Below, piece by piece: positions 18,331 through 27,265 of a stretch of DNA of 64,000 bases. Under the pieces are notes generated by a model that saw only the letters and a list, made by a program, of their open reading frames with translations, had not been told where the DNA came from and searched no databases. Within the stretch, counting starts at the first letter, position 1, and each line of letters opens with the position of its first letter. The position numbers and the translations under genes are program-made. The stretch comes from Candidatus Pantoea formicae (GTDB taxonomy: Bacteria; Pseudomonadota; Gammaproteobacteria; Enterobacterales; Enterobacteriaceae): positions 1-64,000 of the forward strand of contig NZ_VWXD01000013.1 of assembly GCF_011752625.1 (NCBI RefSeq), written 5' to 3'.

Positions 18331-18747
18331 TTAGTGCGTATCGAACCAATCTTCGAGAATGATCACCGCCGATTGCGAATCGACCTGGCCTTTTTGCAGC
18401 GCACGAAAGCCGCCGCGTTCGAACAGGTCGGCACGAGCCTCAACGGTACTCAAACGCTCATCTTGCAACTCAACGCGTACCCCAAATCGGCCATGGATGC
18501 GATTAGCAAACTTACGGGCACGGTCGGTTAAGGGTTGTTCGGTGCCGTCCATATTCAGCGGCAAACCCACCACCACATAATTTGGCTGCCACTCTTTCAG
18601 CAGTTTCTCAATCAGTTTCCAGTCGGGCGTACCGTCCTGCGCTTTCAAGGCGGTAAGTGCGCGAGCCGTGCCAGTCAGTTGTTGGCCGACGGCCACGCCA
18701 ATACTTTTGGTGCCGAAATCAAATCCCAGCAAGGTTTCACTGGCCAT
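18331..18747 (-). CDS. ruvX: Holliday junction resolvase-like RuvX (YqgF)
   Basis: RNase H-fold nuclease of 138 residues, implicated in pre-16S rRNA 5' end maturation and, by fold, in Holliday junction resolution. Acidic residues are in [24 protein letters not shown] and [11 protein letters not shown], and the C-terminal part has [12 protein letters not shown]. Its start overlaps the yqgE stop by one base. Confidence 0.96.
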   Translation of the reverse strand: MASETLLGFDFGTKSIGVAVGQQLTGTARALTALKAQDGTPDWKLIEKLLKEWQPNYVVVGLPLNMDGTEQPLTDRARKFANRIHGRFGVRVELQDERLSTVEARADLFERGGFRALQKGQVDSQSAVIILEDWFDTH

Positions 18748-19310
18748 CAGGCGTGTCCTGCATCGCTGGTCATATTATGGATATCGACCCCCATGCTGCG
18801 TGCGGCTTCACGCCAGCGTTCAGCAATCGGAGTATGGAACAGGATGTTGGTATTCGCGGGCGTGGTCAGCCAGGCGTTTTCCAGTAATTCATTTTCCAGC
18901 TGGTCTTTTTCCCAGGCACAGTAACCCAGCGCCACCAGCACGTTCTCCGGCTGTGAAGCAGTACCAATTGCTTCCAGCACATCGCGTGATGTGGTGATCA
19001 CGGTGTTGTCGGAAATACGGATACTGGAGGAGTAAACTTTCTGCGCAGAGTGCAAGATAAAACCACGGTCTTCCGCCAGCGGCCCACCCGAGTAAACCGG
19101 CTTATCCAGTTTGATGGCGGGGTCGCGATCGGTAGCGCTGATTTTAAGCTTCTTCAAAATACCTTCGACGGTTAAGTTCTCCATTGGCTTATTCACAATC
19201 AAGCCCATGGCACCATCTTCATTGTGCTCGCAGATATACACCACCGAGCGTTTGAAGAGCGGATCCTGTAGCGACGGCATCGCAATCAAAAAATGGTGCT
19301 GTAAATTCAT
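18747..19310 (-). CDS. yqgE: YqgE/AlgH family protein
   Basis: Cytoplasmic protein of 187 residues of the UPF0301 (YqgE/AlgH) family; molecular function unknown. The frame is open for 14 more codons upstream, but [17 protein letters not shown] at 19310 matches the family N-terminus. It is co-directional and overlapping with ruvX, a pairing conserved in gamma-proteobacteria. Confidence 0.94.
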   Translation of the reverse strand: MNLQHHFLIAMPSLQDPLFKRSVVYICEHNEDGAMGLIVNKPMENLTVEGILKKLKISATDRDPAIKLDKPVYSGGPLAEDRGFILHSAQKVYSSSIRISDNTVITTSRDVLEAIGTASQPENVLVALGYCAWEKDQLENELLENAWLTTPANTNILFHTPIAERWREAARSMGVDIHNMTSDAGHA

Positions 19311-19392
19311 TATCACTCGTGTTTCAACAATTACCGGCATGGCCAAAGCCACACCGGTTTTGGGTTCTTGCGGCGCTTACGCGCCGCCGACA

Positions 19393-20337
19393 TCAGCCCA
19401 AACGTTTTTCAATGGCATCCATCAGCATGCCGGTGATTGAAATCGGGAATGCGGCTTCGATTTCACGCACGCAGGTTGGGCTGGTAACGTTAACTTCGGT
19501 GAGTTTATCACCAATGATGTCCAGGCCGACAAAAATCAACCCTTTGGCTTTCAGCGTTGGGCCAACGCGACGGGCAATTTCCCAATCGCTATCGCTCAGC
19601 GGACGCGCTTCACCACGGCCACCTGCGGCCAGGTTACCACGGGTTTCACCGCCTTGCGGAATTCGCGCTAGGCAGTAAGGCACCGGTTCACCATCCACCA
19701 CCAACACGCGTTTGTCGCCATCTTTAATCGCTGGCAGGTAGTTCTGCGCCATGCAGAAGTTCTGACCGTGGTTGGTCAGGGTTTCGGTGATCACACCGAA
19801 GTTGGGATCATCCTGCTTCACGCGGAAGATAGATGCGCCACCCATACCGTCCAGCGGCTTGAGGATCACATCACCGTGCTCCTGCCAGAAAGCGCGCAGC
19901 TGCTCTTTGTTGCGGGTGACCAGCGTATCGGGGGTCAGATCGGCAAACCATGCGGTGTAGAGCTTTTCGTTACAGTCACGCAAGCTCTGCGGTTTGTTCA
20001 CAATCAGGGTGCCTTGCTCTTCTGCGCGCTCCAGCAGGTAGGTCGCATAGATAAATTCGGTATCAAATGGCGGATCTTTACGCATCAGCACGACATTCAG
20101 ATCGGCCAGTGGGATCAGCTGCTCACTGCCGAACTCATACCACTTGTCGTAGTTCTGCTCGACGCTCAGCAGGCGTGTGCGTGCATAGGTCACGCCACCG
20201 CGCAGGGAGAGATCGCTCATCTCCATGTAATGAATTTCGTAACCACGGCGCTGTGCTTCCAGCAACATGGCGAAGCTGGTGTCTTTTTTAATGTTGATGG
20301 ACGAAATTGGGTCCATAACGATGCCAAGCTTGATCAT
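19393..20337 (-). CDS. gshB: Glutathione synthetase
   Basis: ATP-grasp enzyme of 314 residues that joins gamma-glutamylcysteine and glycine. I start at MIKLGIVMDPISSINIKK (20337), which has a GGAG site and matches E. coli, rather than 16 codons upstream. ATP-grasp features are ILKPLDGMGGASIFR and GLDIIGDKLTEVNVTSPTC. It lies between rsmE and yqgE on the same strand, with about 80 bp gaps, as in E. coli. Confidence 0.97.
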   Translation of the reverse strand: MIKLGIVMDPISSINIKKDTSFAMLLEAQRRGYEIHYMEMSDLSLRGGVTYARTRLLSVEQNYDKWYEFGSEQLIPLADLNVVLMRKDPPFDTEFIYATYLLERAEEQGTLIVNKPQSLRDCNEKLYTAWFADLTPDTLVTRNKEQLRAFWQEHGDVILKPLDGMGGASIFRVKQDDPNFGVITETLTNHGQNFCMAQNYLPAIKDGDKRVLVVDGEPVPYCLARIPQGGETRGNLAAGGRGEARPLSDSDWEIARRVGPTLKAKGLIFVGLDIIGDKLTEVNVTSPTCVREIEAAFPISITGMLMDAIEKRLG

Positions 20338-20415
20338 TATTCTCTCCTCAAAGGGGGAATCAGCTTCCCGTTCCGTGTGTTGCACGTGCTTCTCTCTGTA
20401 GCCCGGAATTATCGC

Positions 20416-21147
20416 TTAACCGAGGTCACCAAACCTCACCTGAAGTGCCGTAATGGCGGTGAGAGCGGTTGTTTCGGTGCGCAACACGCGCGGGCCGAGC
20501 AGAATATCAGTGAAACCTTGCTGTGCGGTCATTGCTATTTCATCAGCAGACAAGCCGCCTTCTGGGCCAATCAACAGACGAACACGTTCCACGGGTTGCG
20601 GCAGCGTATTAATACTCTGGCTGGCACGCGGATGCAGATTCAGCTTCAGACCGTTATCCGCTTCGGCGCACCAGGCTTCCAGCGTCATCGCTTGGCGGAT
20701 TTCCGGCACGCGATTACGGCCGCACTGTTCACAGGCGGCAATCGCGATTTTCTGCCACTGCTGAATCTTTTTCGCCAGTCTTTCGGCATCCAGCTTTACG
20801 CCGCAGCGCTCAGAAAACAAGGGGGTAATCACATTCACGCCGAGCTCGATCGATTTCTGTATCGTGAATTCCATTTTTTCCCCGCGCGACATGACTTGTC
20901 CGAGGTGTAAATGTAGCGGGGATTCACGGTCATCAGGCTGACTGGCAAGGATATTTACTTTTACACGCTTTTTATCGGCTTGGGTGATTTCGGCGCTAAA
21001 AGTCAGATTACTGCCATCAAACAGCTCAATATGTTGACCCACGGTCATACGCAGCACGCGTCCAACGTGGTTAGCGGCATCCTCATCGAGGAAGACTTCA
21101 CTATTCACGTCGAGGGGTTCGGGATGATAAATGCGAGGTATACGCAT
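20416..21147 (-). CDS. rsmE: 16S rRNA m3U1498 methyltransferase RsmE
   Basis: SPOUT-class methyltransferase of 243 residues (E. coli 243) that methylates U1498 of 16S rRNA in the 30S subunit. A PUA-like N-terminal domain ([12 protein letters not shown]) is followed by the knotted catalytic domain with [12 protein letters not shown] and the C-terminal [16 protein letters not shown]. It is in the endA-rsmE-gshB set. Confidence 0.97.
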   Translation of the reverse strand: MRIPRIYHPEPLDVNSEVFLDEDAANHVGRVLRMTVGQHIELFDGSNLTFSAEITQADKKRVKVNILASQPDDRESPLHLHLGQVMSRGEKMEFTIQKSIELGVNVITPLFSERCGVKLDAERLAKKIQQWQKIAIAACEQCGRNRVPEIRQAMTLEAWCAEADNGLKLNLHPRASQSINTLPQPVERVRLLIGPEGGLSADEIAMTAQQGFTDILLGPRVLRTETTALTAITALQVRFGDLG

Positions 21148-21220
21148 GCGGTTCCTGCCAGCGTTATGCCGTGCCAGCGGGCACGGCGCAATCGAAAAAA
21201 GCTAGTGTAGGGTAGCGCTT

Positions 21221-21928
21221 TTAGCGCTGGCAAGCCTGTTGTACATAGGGATTGTGATTTCCTTGTACCTGCGCGATGCGATTGTCACGTTCACACTCCC
21301 ACGCCGTGACCGGATATTGCTTGTTCCAGGCGGTAAATAGCTGGGTTTGCTGGCGTGACAAATTGAGATGATATTGATCGCGCATGTAGAAGTAGGTGCG
21401 GGCGATGGCACCGCGAGCACGTTCTGGCGGTTGGGCCAGCTTCTGCTTAAAGTCGATCTTCATTGAGCACTGCCCGTATGGCTGATCGCCACCGTTCCAC
21501 TGGCTGTACTGGAAGTTATTGCGGTCGCCATTCACTTCACCAATCGCCGGTTGCAGGTTATGCAGGTCACTCTCAATGCGACGATAGTCAGCATCTTTAC
21601 TGCAGTTTTTACGTCCGCCGTTTTGCCAGCACTGTCGTTGATGGCCGAACTCCCATGCGGGCATCACATGTTCCCACTCAATGCGTTCCGCTCGGTTAGC
21701 ATTTTTACGAATGTTATAGCCGCAGCTGCTGAGGTCGGGCACGCCTTTCTTGCCGTGCCAGCTGATTTTGCAGCCGCAGTAGAAATCGGCTGGGGCATCA
21801 GCATTAATCTGCGCCGCGACGGTTTTAGCCTGCTGGAAATTGTTCTGATGATAATTCGAAAAGCTCAGACTGAAGGCACTAAGGGGTGCCATTAGTAAGG
21901 TGAGTAACAACAGCGTTTTGCGAGACAT
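21221..21928 (-). CDS. endA: Deoxyribonuclease I / endonuclease I EndA
   Basis: Periplasmic double-strand endonuclease of 235 residues. The signal peptide [20 protein letters not shown] is followed by the mature domain. The metal-finger core is [20 protein letters not shown], with the downstream [20 protein letters not shown]; several cysteines (FYCGCK, KNCSKD) suggest disulfides. It matches E. coli EndA in length and order of motifs. Confidence 0.96.
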   Translation of the reverse strand: MSRKTLLLLTLLMAPLSAFSLSFSNYHQNNFQQAKTVAAQINADAPADFYCGCKISWHGKKGVPDLSSCGYNIRKNANRAERIEWEHVMPAWEFGHQRQCWQNGGRKNCSKDADYRRIESDLHNLQPAIGEVNGDRNNFQYSQWNGGDQPYGQCSMKIDFKQKLAQPPERARGAIARTYFYMRDQYHLNLSRQQTQLFTAWNKQYPVTAWECERDNRIAQVQGNHNPYVQQACQR

Positions 21929-22004
21929 ATTCCAAAATTAACCTGGTGCGGAAAAAGGCGGCAGGTTAACAGAATGGCAAGAGGGGTGATATCAGATTCG
22001 CGGA

Positions 22005-22517
22005 CTAACTTGCTGTAAATTCACCGGGTTGCAGCAGCGTTCCGCAATGCACACAGCGATATTCGCTTTCGCCGCGCAGCACGCGGTTGTGGCGGCGTAC
22101 CGTGAGCTGATGCTGCTGACAGCGGCAGCGATAGGGGAAGGTGTTGCTGCGCACCGAGGCGATTTCAAACTGATGTGTGCGACGGGCGGGTACGCCCAGA
22201 ACGCTCTCCATCATCCACTTCCACTCTTTGCCGTGCGGCGGTACGCGACCAAAGGTTTTCCATACCAGTAGATGCGCCAGTTCATGCGGCACCACTTCAT
22301 CAATAAATGGCTGTTGGTTTTCCAGCAACAGCACGGGATTCAGACGGATTTCCCATTTTTCCAACCAGGCCGTGCCAGCGGCGGTTCCTCGCTGCTGATA
22401 AACCAGTTTTGGCTCGTCATAGTGACGTTCCAGCTTGTCATTGGCGAGCTGCAAAAAATGGCGCAGAGATCGCATCACGGCTTGTTGCAGGGCGATAGGA
22501 AGGCGAGGTGTTTTCAT
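22005..22517 (-). CDS. sprT: SprT family zinc metalloprotease-like protein
   Basis: Protein of 170 residues with the zinc motif HELAH (78-82) and a C-terminal zinc-ribbon (YRCRCQQHQ and YRCVHCG). I start at [14 protein letters not shown] (22517), the E. coli-like N-terminus, rather than 12 codons upstream. Human SPRTN, a DNA-protein crosslink protease, shares the fold; the bacterial role is unproven. The upstream side is occupied by the repeat element. Confidence 0.94.
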   Translation of the reverse strand: MKTPRLPIALQQAVMRSLRHFLQLANDKLERHYDEPKLVYQQRGTAAGTAWLEKWEIRLNPVLLLENQQPFIDEVVPHELAHLLVWKTFGRVPPHGKEWKWMMESVLGVPARRTHQFEIASVRSNTFPYRCRCQQHQLTVRRHNRVLRGESEYRCVHCGTLLQPGEFTAS

Positions 22518-22646
22518 GTTCGGCAGAATAAGGTGTCGCGATAAACAGATCAACTGAGCGCGATAAATTGCACTGCTGCAGAGCCTGGCGCATTGGGTCT
22601 TGGCGTCGCTTGTTGCGTAAAAAAGCCACCTTGCGGAAAGATGTTT

Positions 22647-22769
22647 GTCAGTTAAGCATGGGGTGATATTGCAGTTTGGTCAGTCAAGCATGTTGTGATA
22701 ACGCAGTCTGGTGCCGCTCTGGGGCTGGTGTTCAGGTGATAACGCAGTCTGGTGCCGCTCTGGGGCTGG
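22647..22769. repeat. Two overlapping tandem repeats at the left end of copy B
   Basis: A 32-bp unit starting GTCAGTYAAGCATG occurs at 22647-22678 and 22679-22710 with a few differences. A 34-bp unit starting GTGATAACGCAG and ending CTCTGGGGCTGG occurs at 22695-22728 and 22736-22769 without change, a 41-bp period. The arrays share the GTGATA..GCAGT segment, so three diverged units overlap. Confidence 0.85.
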
Positions 22770-23081
22770 CTGTCCTCGCGCCGCTGACGCGGTACCTTCA
22801 CTTCACTCGTCAGCCTGACGGACCGGTGCAGACGGGACTTTCCCTGTCCCGGCTGCACCTTTCGCCAGCATCCATGCTGGCTCTCCTGGCCTCCTCATTC
22901 CGTTCAGCGCTGCGAAATGCCAGCCCCAGAGCGGCACCAGCCTGCTTGCTGACATCTGTTTACGCTGTTGGAAAGGGCGAGATGTTTCAGGAGGTAGCAT
23001 TTTTACTGCTATAAAGGGCGCGATGGCTCAGGCGATAGCGTTTTTATTGCTCCAGAGGGCACATTGTCTGAGGCCACAGCG

Positions 23082-23224
23082 CCTCGGCTGCTGCAACGGG
23101 CTATTCGCAGCGCTGAGGCGGAGACGTTGTGCCAGGAGCCAGGCGCAGGGATGCGACAGGCAGTTCGGGTAGGCCAGGACGGCCGTACCCGAACGTTCCG
23201 GCCGGCACAACGTTGCAGCCGAGG
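23082..23224. repeat. Nested inverted repeat inside copy B
   Basis: Outer arms 23082-23098 (CCTCGGCTGCTGCAACG) and 23211-23224 (CGTTGCAGCCGAGG), middle arms CGTTGTGCC (23125-23133) and GGCACAACG (23204-23212), and inner arms GTTCGGGTA (23163-23171) and TACCCGAAC (23186-23194). It would fold to a large branched hairpin in RNA. The GC-rich segment is missing from copy A. Confidence 0.8.
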
Positions 23225-23304
23225 GTACCGCGAAGCGGCGCGAGGACGGCCCGGCAGCAGCCGAGGTGCTGTGGCCCGCACCAACATGCCCGCCCGCACA
23301 TAAT

Positions 23305-23337
23305 AAAAAAGGCCGCCATTTTAATAAAATGGCGGCC
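23305..23337 (-). terminator. Rho-independent terminator of galP
   Basis: Perfect arms GGCCGCCATTTTA/TAAAATGGCGGCC (23311-23323 and 23325-23337), followed on the minus strand by TTTTTT. It is the intact form of the acuI terminator at 311-343. Confidence 0.9.
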
Positions 23338-23352
23338 TCATCCGAACAGGAG

Positions 23353-23374
23353 CTTAACTGACAGGCATTACACC
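23353..23374 (-). repeat. 22-nt 3'UTR motif, copy 3 (galP)
   Basis: Minus-strand GGTGTAATGCCTGTCAGTTA plus AG starts 31 nt after the galP stop and precedes its terminator; it differs from the acuI copy at two positions. Its core also forms the right terminal inverted repeat of element copy B. Confidence 0.75.
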
Positions 23375-23405
23375 TTGCGGCAGCCCTTGTTCTCGTTTCT
23401 CAGCC

Positions 23406-24800
23406 TTACTGCTGGCCGATATCACGCAGTTTTTTACCCGACATCAGGTTGCGCTCGATGTGCTCCAGCGAGACGTTTTTGGTCTCTGGAATCAGCGCCA
23501 CGGTCAGCAGGATAAAGAAGACATTCAGACCCGCATAGACCCAGAAGGTCGGCGCGTTGCCCAGCGTGTTCAGCATGGTCAGGAAGGTCGCACCAACGAT
23601 CATGTTCGCAATCCAGTTGGTTGCGGTAGAAACGGTGATACCAAAGTCGCGGCCTTTCAGCGGCTGAATCTCTGAACACAGTACCCAAATCAACGGACCG
23701 GCAGACATCGCAAAACCAACGATAAACATCAGCAGCATCGCTACAGCAAAATACTGTGCAGAGGCAGAGTTAATGCCAACGTGCAGCATGGTCCCCAGGA
23801 TGCCCATACCGGCAGCCATCACGATGAAGCCCAGTACCAGCGTCGGTTTACGACCCCAGCGATCCACCAAACCGATGGCAATAAAGGTCGCCAGTACGTT
23901 CACCAGACCGACAATCACCGTGCCCCACATTTGCTGAGTGGTGTTGGCGAAGCCGGCAATCTCAAAGATTTTAGGCGCGTAATACATGATGACGTTCATA
24001 CCGGTGAACTGCTGCATCACCTGTAGCAACACGCCGAGGAACACGGCACGGCGGAAGTGGCTGTTGCTCTGAAACAGCTGCCAGCCAGACTGTTTGATCT
24101 TCAGGCTTTCACGAATCTCATCCAGCTCACGTTTAGCTTGTTCGCTGGTATCACGCAGACGGTCAAGCACTCGCTGTGCACTGCGGAAATCACCTTTTGC
24201 CGCTAGCCAGCGTGGGCTGTTGGGCAAGAAGAACACGCCAATCAGCAGCAGAACGGCAGGGATGGTGATGACGCCCAGCATCCAGCGCCATGCACCGGCA
24301 TCACTGAACGCGGTGTCAGACAGGTAAGCTGCCAGAATCCCGATGGTGATCATCAGCTGATACAGTGAAATCATACTACCGCGAATTTTTTCTGGCGCGA
24401 TTTCAGAAAGATACAGTGGGGCGGTATAAGAGGCGACACCCACGGCCAGGCCGAGAACCACACGAGCCGCAATCAGCATATCCGGGCTAGTGGCCATGGC
24501 GGACCACAAGGAACCGATGACGAACAGGATGGCACCCGCCATCAGGCTCTTTTTACGGCCCAGGTGAGAAGACATCCAACCGCTACCAATGGCACCGACT
24601 GCCGCACCAAACATCATGGAACTGACGATCCACTCTTGCTCATGTGCAGTGACGTTGAAATCTTTTGCGATAAAGGGCAGGGCACCAGCGATAACGCCGA
24701 TATCCAGGCCAAACAGCAGGCCGGCCAGAGCCGCTAAGAAGCAGACAAACAAGGTCATGACCTTGTTTGATGTTCTGCTCTTATGAGTAGTACCAGGCAT
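23406..24800 (-). CDS. galP: Galactose:proton symporter GalP
   Basis: Major facilitator superfamily sugar porter of 464 residues, equal to E. coli GalP, with 12 predicted membrane helices. Signatures are GRKKSL after helix 2, [13 protein letters not shown], the [10 protein letters not shown] motif ending the first half, [26 protein letters not shown] and VPETK-like [13 protein letters not shown]. It imports galactose, and glucose, with protons. A GalR-type operator and a CRP site lie upstream (24863-24898). The 3' side carries the repeat element. Confidence 0.96.
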   Translation of the reverse strand: MPGTTHKSRTSNKVMTLFVCFLAALAGLLFGLDIGVIAGALPFIAKDFNVTAHEQEWIVSSMMFGAAVGAIGSGWMSSHLGRKKSLMAGAILFVIGSLWSAMATSPDMLIAARVVLGLAVGVASYTAPLYLSEIAPEKIRGSMISLYQLMITIGILAAYLSDTAFSDAGAWRWMLGVITIPAVLLLIGVFFLPNSPRWLAAKGDFRSAQRVLDRLRDTSEQAKRELDEIRESLKIKQSGWQLFQSNSHFRRAVFLGVLLQVMQQFTGMNVIMYYAPKIFEIAGFANTTQQMWGTVIVGLVNVLATFIAIGLVDRWGRKPTLVLGFIVMAAGMGILGTMLHVGINSASAQYFAVAMLLMFIVGFAMSAGPLIWVLCSEIQPLKGRDFGITVSTATNWIANMIVGATFLTMLNTLGNAPTFWVYAGLNVFFILLTVALIPETKNVSLEHIERNLMSGKKLRDIGQQ

Positions 24801-24862
24801 AATGCCTCCGAAGTTTATCCATCATTGTTTTTATCAATGTTATGAAACCTGTCGGCGGAAAA

Positions 24863-24880
24863 AAGTGAGTTCGATCACAT
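24863..24880 (-). promoter_or_regulatory. CRP binding site of galP
   Basis: AGTGA-GTTCGA-TCACA (24864-24879) matches the CRP consensus TGTGA-N6-TCACA at 9 of 10 positions. It lies about 65 bp upstream of the galP start codon and next to a GalR operator, fitting catabolite-controlled sugar uptake. Confidence 0.75.
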
Positions 24881-24882
24881 CA

Positions 24883-24898
24883 GTGTAATCGGTTACAC
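24883..24898 (-). promoter_or_regulatory. GalR/GalS operator of galP
   Basis: GTGTAATCGGTTACAC matches the GalR operator consensus GTGKAANCGNTTACAC fully. It sits 3 bp from the CRP site. Galactose would relieve repression by GalR or GalS, which are encoded outside the window. Confidence 0.85.
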
Positions 24899-25263
24899 GC
24901 ACTGAAACCCTGAAATCCAGCATTTTCCGCCCGAAATAGTCACGTAACCAGTAAGGTATAGCACCCTTTAAGTTTCTGACATCACTCTAAATATCGGCTA
25001 TCAGACGACGCTGAAAATAACGCATTTTCACAGGAATAACTACGCTGAAAATTCTCTAAATTACAGATAACAAAAGAATTTCAAAATGTAATCGTTAACA
25101 CTTTGTTGTAAGCAGAGTGATCAGAGTGTAGACAATGAAAAAAAAGCTGTGCGCGGTAGGCTGAGCAGCGAGCGTGAATGGCAATTAAGCGACAGGTGGC
25201 GAGGATGATTAGAGAAACGCGATGAATCGCACAGTGCTGATGCATAAGCCCTGCGGCAGGCAC
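24899..25263. other. Intergenic region between the galP operator and metK terminator
   Basis: About 365 bp, AT-rich near 25020-25140. It must hold any remaining galP promoter elements. I see no gene, RNA or repeat in it. Confidence 0.5.
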
Positions 25264-25287
25264 AAAAAAGCCCGCATTAAGCGGGCT
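25264..25287 (-). terminator. Rho-independent terminator of metK
   Basis: Perfect 7-bp stem AGCCCGC/GCGGGCT with a 5-nt loop, followed on the minus strand by TTTTTT, about 25 nt after the metK stop. Confidence 0.92.
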
Positions 25288-25310
25288 GATTTTCGCTGGA
25301 CTGAAATGAA

Positions 25311-26462
25311 TTACAGGCCCGCAGCCTCACGCAGCTGAGCGGCTTTATCAGTCTGCTCCCACGGGAAGTGCTCGCGACCAAAGTGACCGTAAGCGGCGGT
25401 CTCTTTGTAGATTGGCTTCAGCAGATCCATCATTTGGATCAGACCGTATGGACGCAGATCGAAGAACTCACGCACCAACAGGGTCAGTTGCTCGGTAGAG
25501 ACTTTCTCAGTACCGAAGGTTTCCACCATGATGGAAGTTGGCTCAGCCACGCCAATCGCGTAGGAAACCTGAATTTCACAACGGTCGGCCAGACCCGCAG
25601 CCACGATGTTTTTCGCCACATAGCGGGCAGCGTAAGCAGCAGAACGGTCAACTTTAGAAGGATCTTTACCAGAGAATGCACCGCCACCGTGACGTGCCAT
25701 GCCGCCGTAGGTATCAACGATAATTTTACGACCAGTCAGACCGCAGTCGCCCATTGGGCCGCCGATCACGAAACGACCAGTTGGGTTGATGTGGTATTTG
25801 GTGCTGGCATTCACCCACTCAGCAGGCAGAACCGGCTTGATGATCTCTTCCATCACAGCTTCACGCAGATCGGCTGTTGAAACGTCTTCAGCGTGCTGAG
25901 TAGAAAGAACAACTGCATCGATACCGACAATTTTGCCGCCATCGTACTGGAAGGTGATCTGGCTTTTCGCATCCGGACGCAGCCATGGCAGTGAACCGTT
26001 TTTACGCACTTCAGCCTGACGCTGCACCAAACGGTGTGCGTAGGTGACAGGGGCTGGCATCAACACATCAGTTTCGTTGGTAGCATAGCCAAACATCAGG
26101 CCCTGGTCGCCCGCGCCCTGTTCCAGCGGATCGGTACGGTCAACACCTTGGTTAATGTCTGGAGATTGCTTACCAATCGCGCTCAATACTGCGCAGGAGT
26201 TAGCATCAAAGCCCATATCGGAATGCACATAACCAATTTCACGTACGGTATTACGGGTGATCTCTTCGATATCCACCCACGCGCTGGTGGTGATTTCACC
26301 GCCAACCAGCACCATACCGGTCTTCACGTAAGTTTCGCAGGCCACGCGTGCTTTAGGATCCTGTTCAAGGATGGCGTCCAGCACTGCATCGGAAATTTGG
26401 TCAGCGATTTTATCAGGATGTCCTTCTGATACGGACTCAGATGTAAAAAGGTGTTTAGCCAT
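25311..26462 (-). CDS. metK: S-adenosylmethionine synthase
   Basis: Makes SAM from methionine and ATP; 383 residues against 384 in E. coli. The frame is open 31 codons further upstream, but [22 protein letters not shown] at 26462 is the family N-terminus. The ATP motif [12 protein letters not shown] and the phosphate loop [16 protein letters not shown] are intact. MetJ-box-like sequences lie upstream (26606-26629). SAM, after decarboxylation, feeds spermidine synthesis, and the gene is divergent from speA. Confidence 0.97.
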   Translation of the reverse strand: MAKHLFTSESVSEGHPDKIADQISDAVLDAILEQDPKARVACETYVKTGMVLVGGEITTSAWVDIEEITRNTVREIGYVHSDMGFDANSCAVLSAIGKQSPDINQGVDRTDPLEQGAGDQGLMFGYATNETDVLMPAPVTYAHRLVQRQAEVRKNGSLPWLRPDAKSQITFQYDGGKIVGIDAVVLSTQHAEDVSTADLREAVMEEIIKPVLPAEWVNASTKYHINPTGRFVIGGPMGDCGLTGRKIIVDTYGGMARHGGGAFSGKDPSKVDRSAAYAARYVAKNIVAAGLADRCEIQVSYAIGVAEPTSIMVETFGTEKVSTEQLTLLVREFFDLRPYGLIQMMDLLKPIYKETAAYGHFGREHFPWEQTDKAAQLREAAGL

Positions 26463-26605
26463 TCTGTTCTTTACCTTACAAATGGTTTGAATTCGACTGC
26501 ATAGCGTAAGTGGACCAGGCCGACTCGACGCCCCTTCAGGCAAAGCCGCGAGCAATAGGGAGTATGGGTACGTAGCACCGACACCGCCTGGATGTTAATC
26601 AGTTT

Positions 26606-26629
26606 AGATGGACAACCATCTGGACGGCT
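26606..26629 (-). promoter_or_regulatory. Probable MetJ boxes upstream of metK
   Basis: Three contiguous 8-mers, AGATGGAC, AACCATCT and GGACGGCT, resemble the MetJ met box AGACGTCT, with the last two matching at 5 and 6 of 8 positions. Tandem boxes are typical of SAM-dependent MetJ repression, expected for metK. Confidence 0.6.
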
Positions 26630-26743
26630 ATTCTAGGTTACTCAGTGAGCACATTTCCAGTGCTTTTTCAGATTCAGCACGTTTACGCAAGCGTAAGAAT
26701 GGAACAAATTCCTGACACCACACACAATTCATGGACAAAGATT

Positions 26744-26772
26744 TTGCTTTTTCACTCTTCTGGCTGTATAAA
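26744..26772 (+). promoter_or_regulatory. Candidate sigma-70 promoter of speA
   Basis: TTGCTT (26744-26749), a 17-bp spacer and TATAAA (26767-26772). Transcription from here would give a leader of about 480 nt that includes both small open frames upstream of speA. Confidence 0.5.
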
Positions 26773-26891
26773 ACGCCGCTGTTGTTTTAAAGGATGACGT
26801 CGCTGTACGTCTCGCCGTCAGAGCCGTTCTCTGGCTTTCACCCAAGCCGTTTTTCGTTTGCTTATGGCAGACGTTGGAGGTGATAAAAGTA

Positions 26892-27029
26892 ATGAACCAC
26901 ACTTCTTTTCTTTTCGGTTCTCTGCGCTCTTTAGGCGCGCTGGCAATCCTTCCCCAATCCAGTTCTGTTCTTTTCTCTCGCCGAAGTTTTATGCGTTGCG
27001 GTAATTATCCCGACACGAGCGCCGGCTAA
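26892..27029 (+). CDS. Candidate 45-residue leader peptide of speA
   Basis: Open frame of 45 codons preceded by GGAGGTGA (26876-26883), an almost perfect anti-16S match with 8-nt spacing. The peptide begins MNHTSFLFGSLRSLGALAIL and ends NYPDTSAG, with an RRSFMRCG segment. It occupies the place of E. coli yqgB upstream of speA but shows no clear sequence likeness to the YqgB I remember. The ribosome site makes translation likely; a role in controlling speA is inference. Confidence 0.55.
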   Translation: MNHTSFLFGSLRSLGALAILPQSSSVLFSRRSFMRCGNYPDTSAG

Positions 27030-27178
27030 GCTATTCCCACATTTCTAATGCTGTGTTTCACTCGCTATTGGCCGTGAAAATCGTAGGCTTTCGCCCCGTT
27101 TTTTACTGAATTTGGCGTGGTGTTTTACACTTAGAGTCAGCAACGTGCATGGCAACCCGATAGGCGGAGCTCAGCAAG

Positions 27179-27265
27179 ATGGGGAAATCTTTACCCGGAC
27201 TTAAAGCAATAAAACCCGGCAACTGTTTCATATTTCAACGGAAAATTGAGGTTCGCGATGTCTGA
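27179..27265 (+). CDS. Candidate 28-residue ORF overlapping the speA start
   Basis: Starts ATG GGG AAA after a GGAG site with 8-nt spacing and stops at the TGA inside the second to third codons of speA, an 8-base overlap in another frame. The peptide begins [14 protein letters not shown] and is basic. Ribosomes ending here could reinitiate at speA or compete with it. It could be fortuitous. Confidence 0.4.
   Translation: MGKSLPGLKAIKPGNCFIFQRKIEVRDV

Larger units (their letters stand above)
22646..23374. repeat. Repeated intergenic element, copy B, between sprT and galP
   Basis: An 18-kb-scale search by eye found one clear partner, copy A at 1-358. The element is bounded by a perfect 12-bp inverted repeat, TGTCAGTTAAGC (22646-22657) and GCTTAACTGACA (23352-23363), extending to 15 of 17 bp with outer ATG. 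From left to right: tandem repeats (22647-22769), the block shared with copy A from 22813, a nested inverted repeat (23082-23224) absent from copy A, shared sequence from about 23266, and the galP terminator. No credible protein is encoded. It is MITE-like in layout. Confidence 0.75.

Noticed and set aside
19768-20910. Plus-strand frame of 380 codons opposite gshB and rsmE
   Set aside because: It runs antisense to two strongly conserved genes; its translation is rich in His and Gln as expected for a shadow frame, and no Shine-Dalgarno supports it.
22647-22769. Possible CRISPR array in the short tandem repeats
   Set aside because: Units follow each other with no or 7-nt gaps, there are only two of each, no unique spacers, and no cas genes nearby.
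22676-23319. Several overlapping frames in repeat element copy B
   Set aside because: They occur on both strands across tandem and inverted repeats, are not maintained in copy A, and have biased A/R/S-rich translations.
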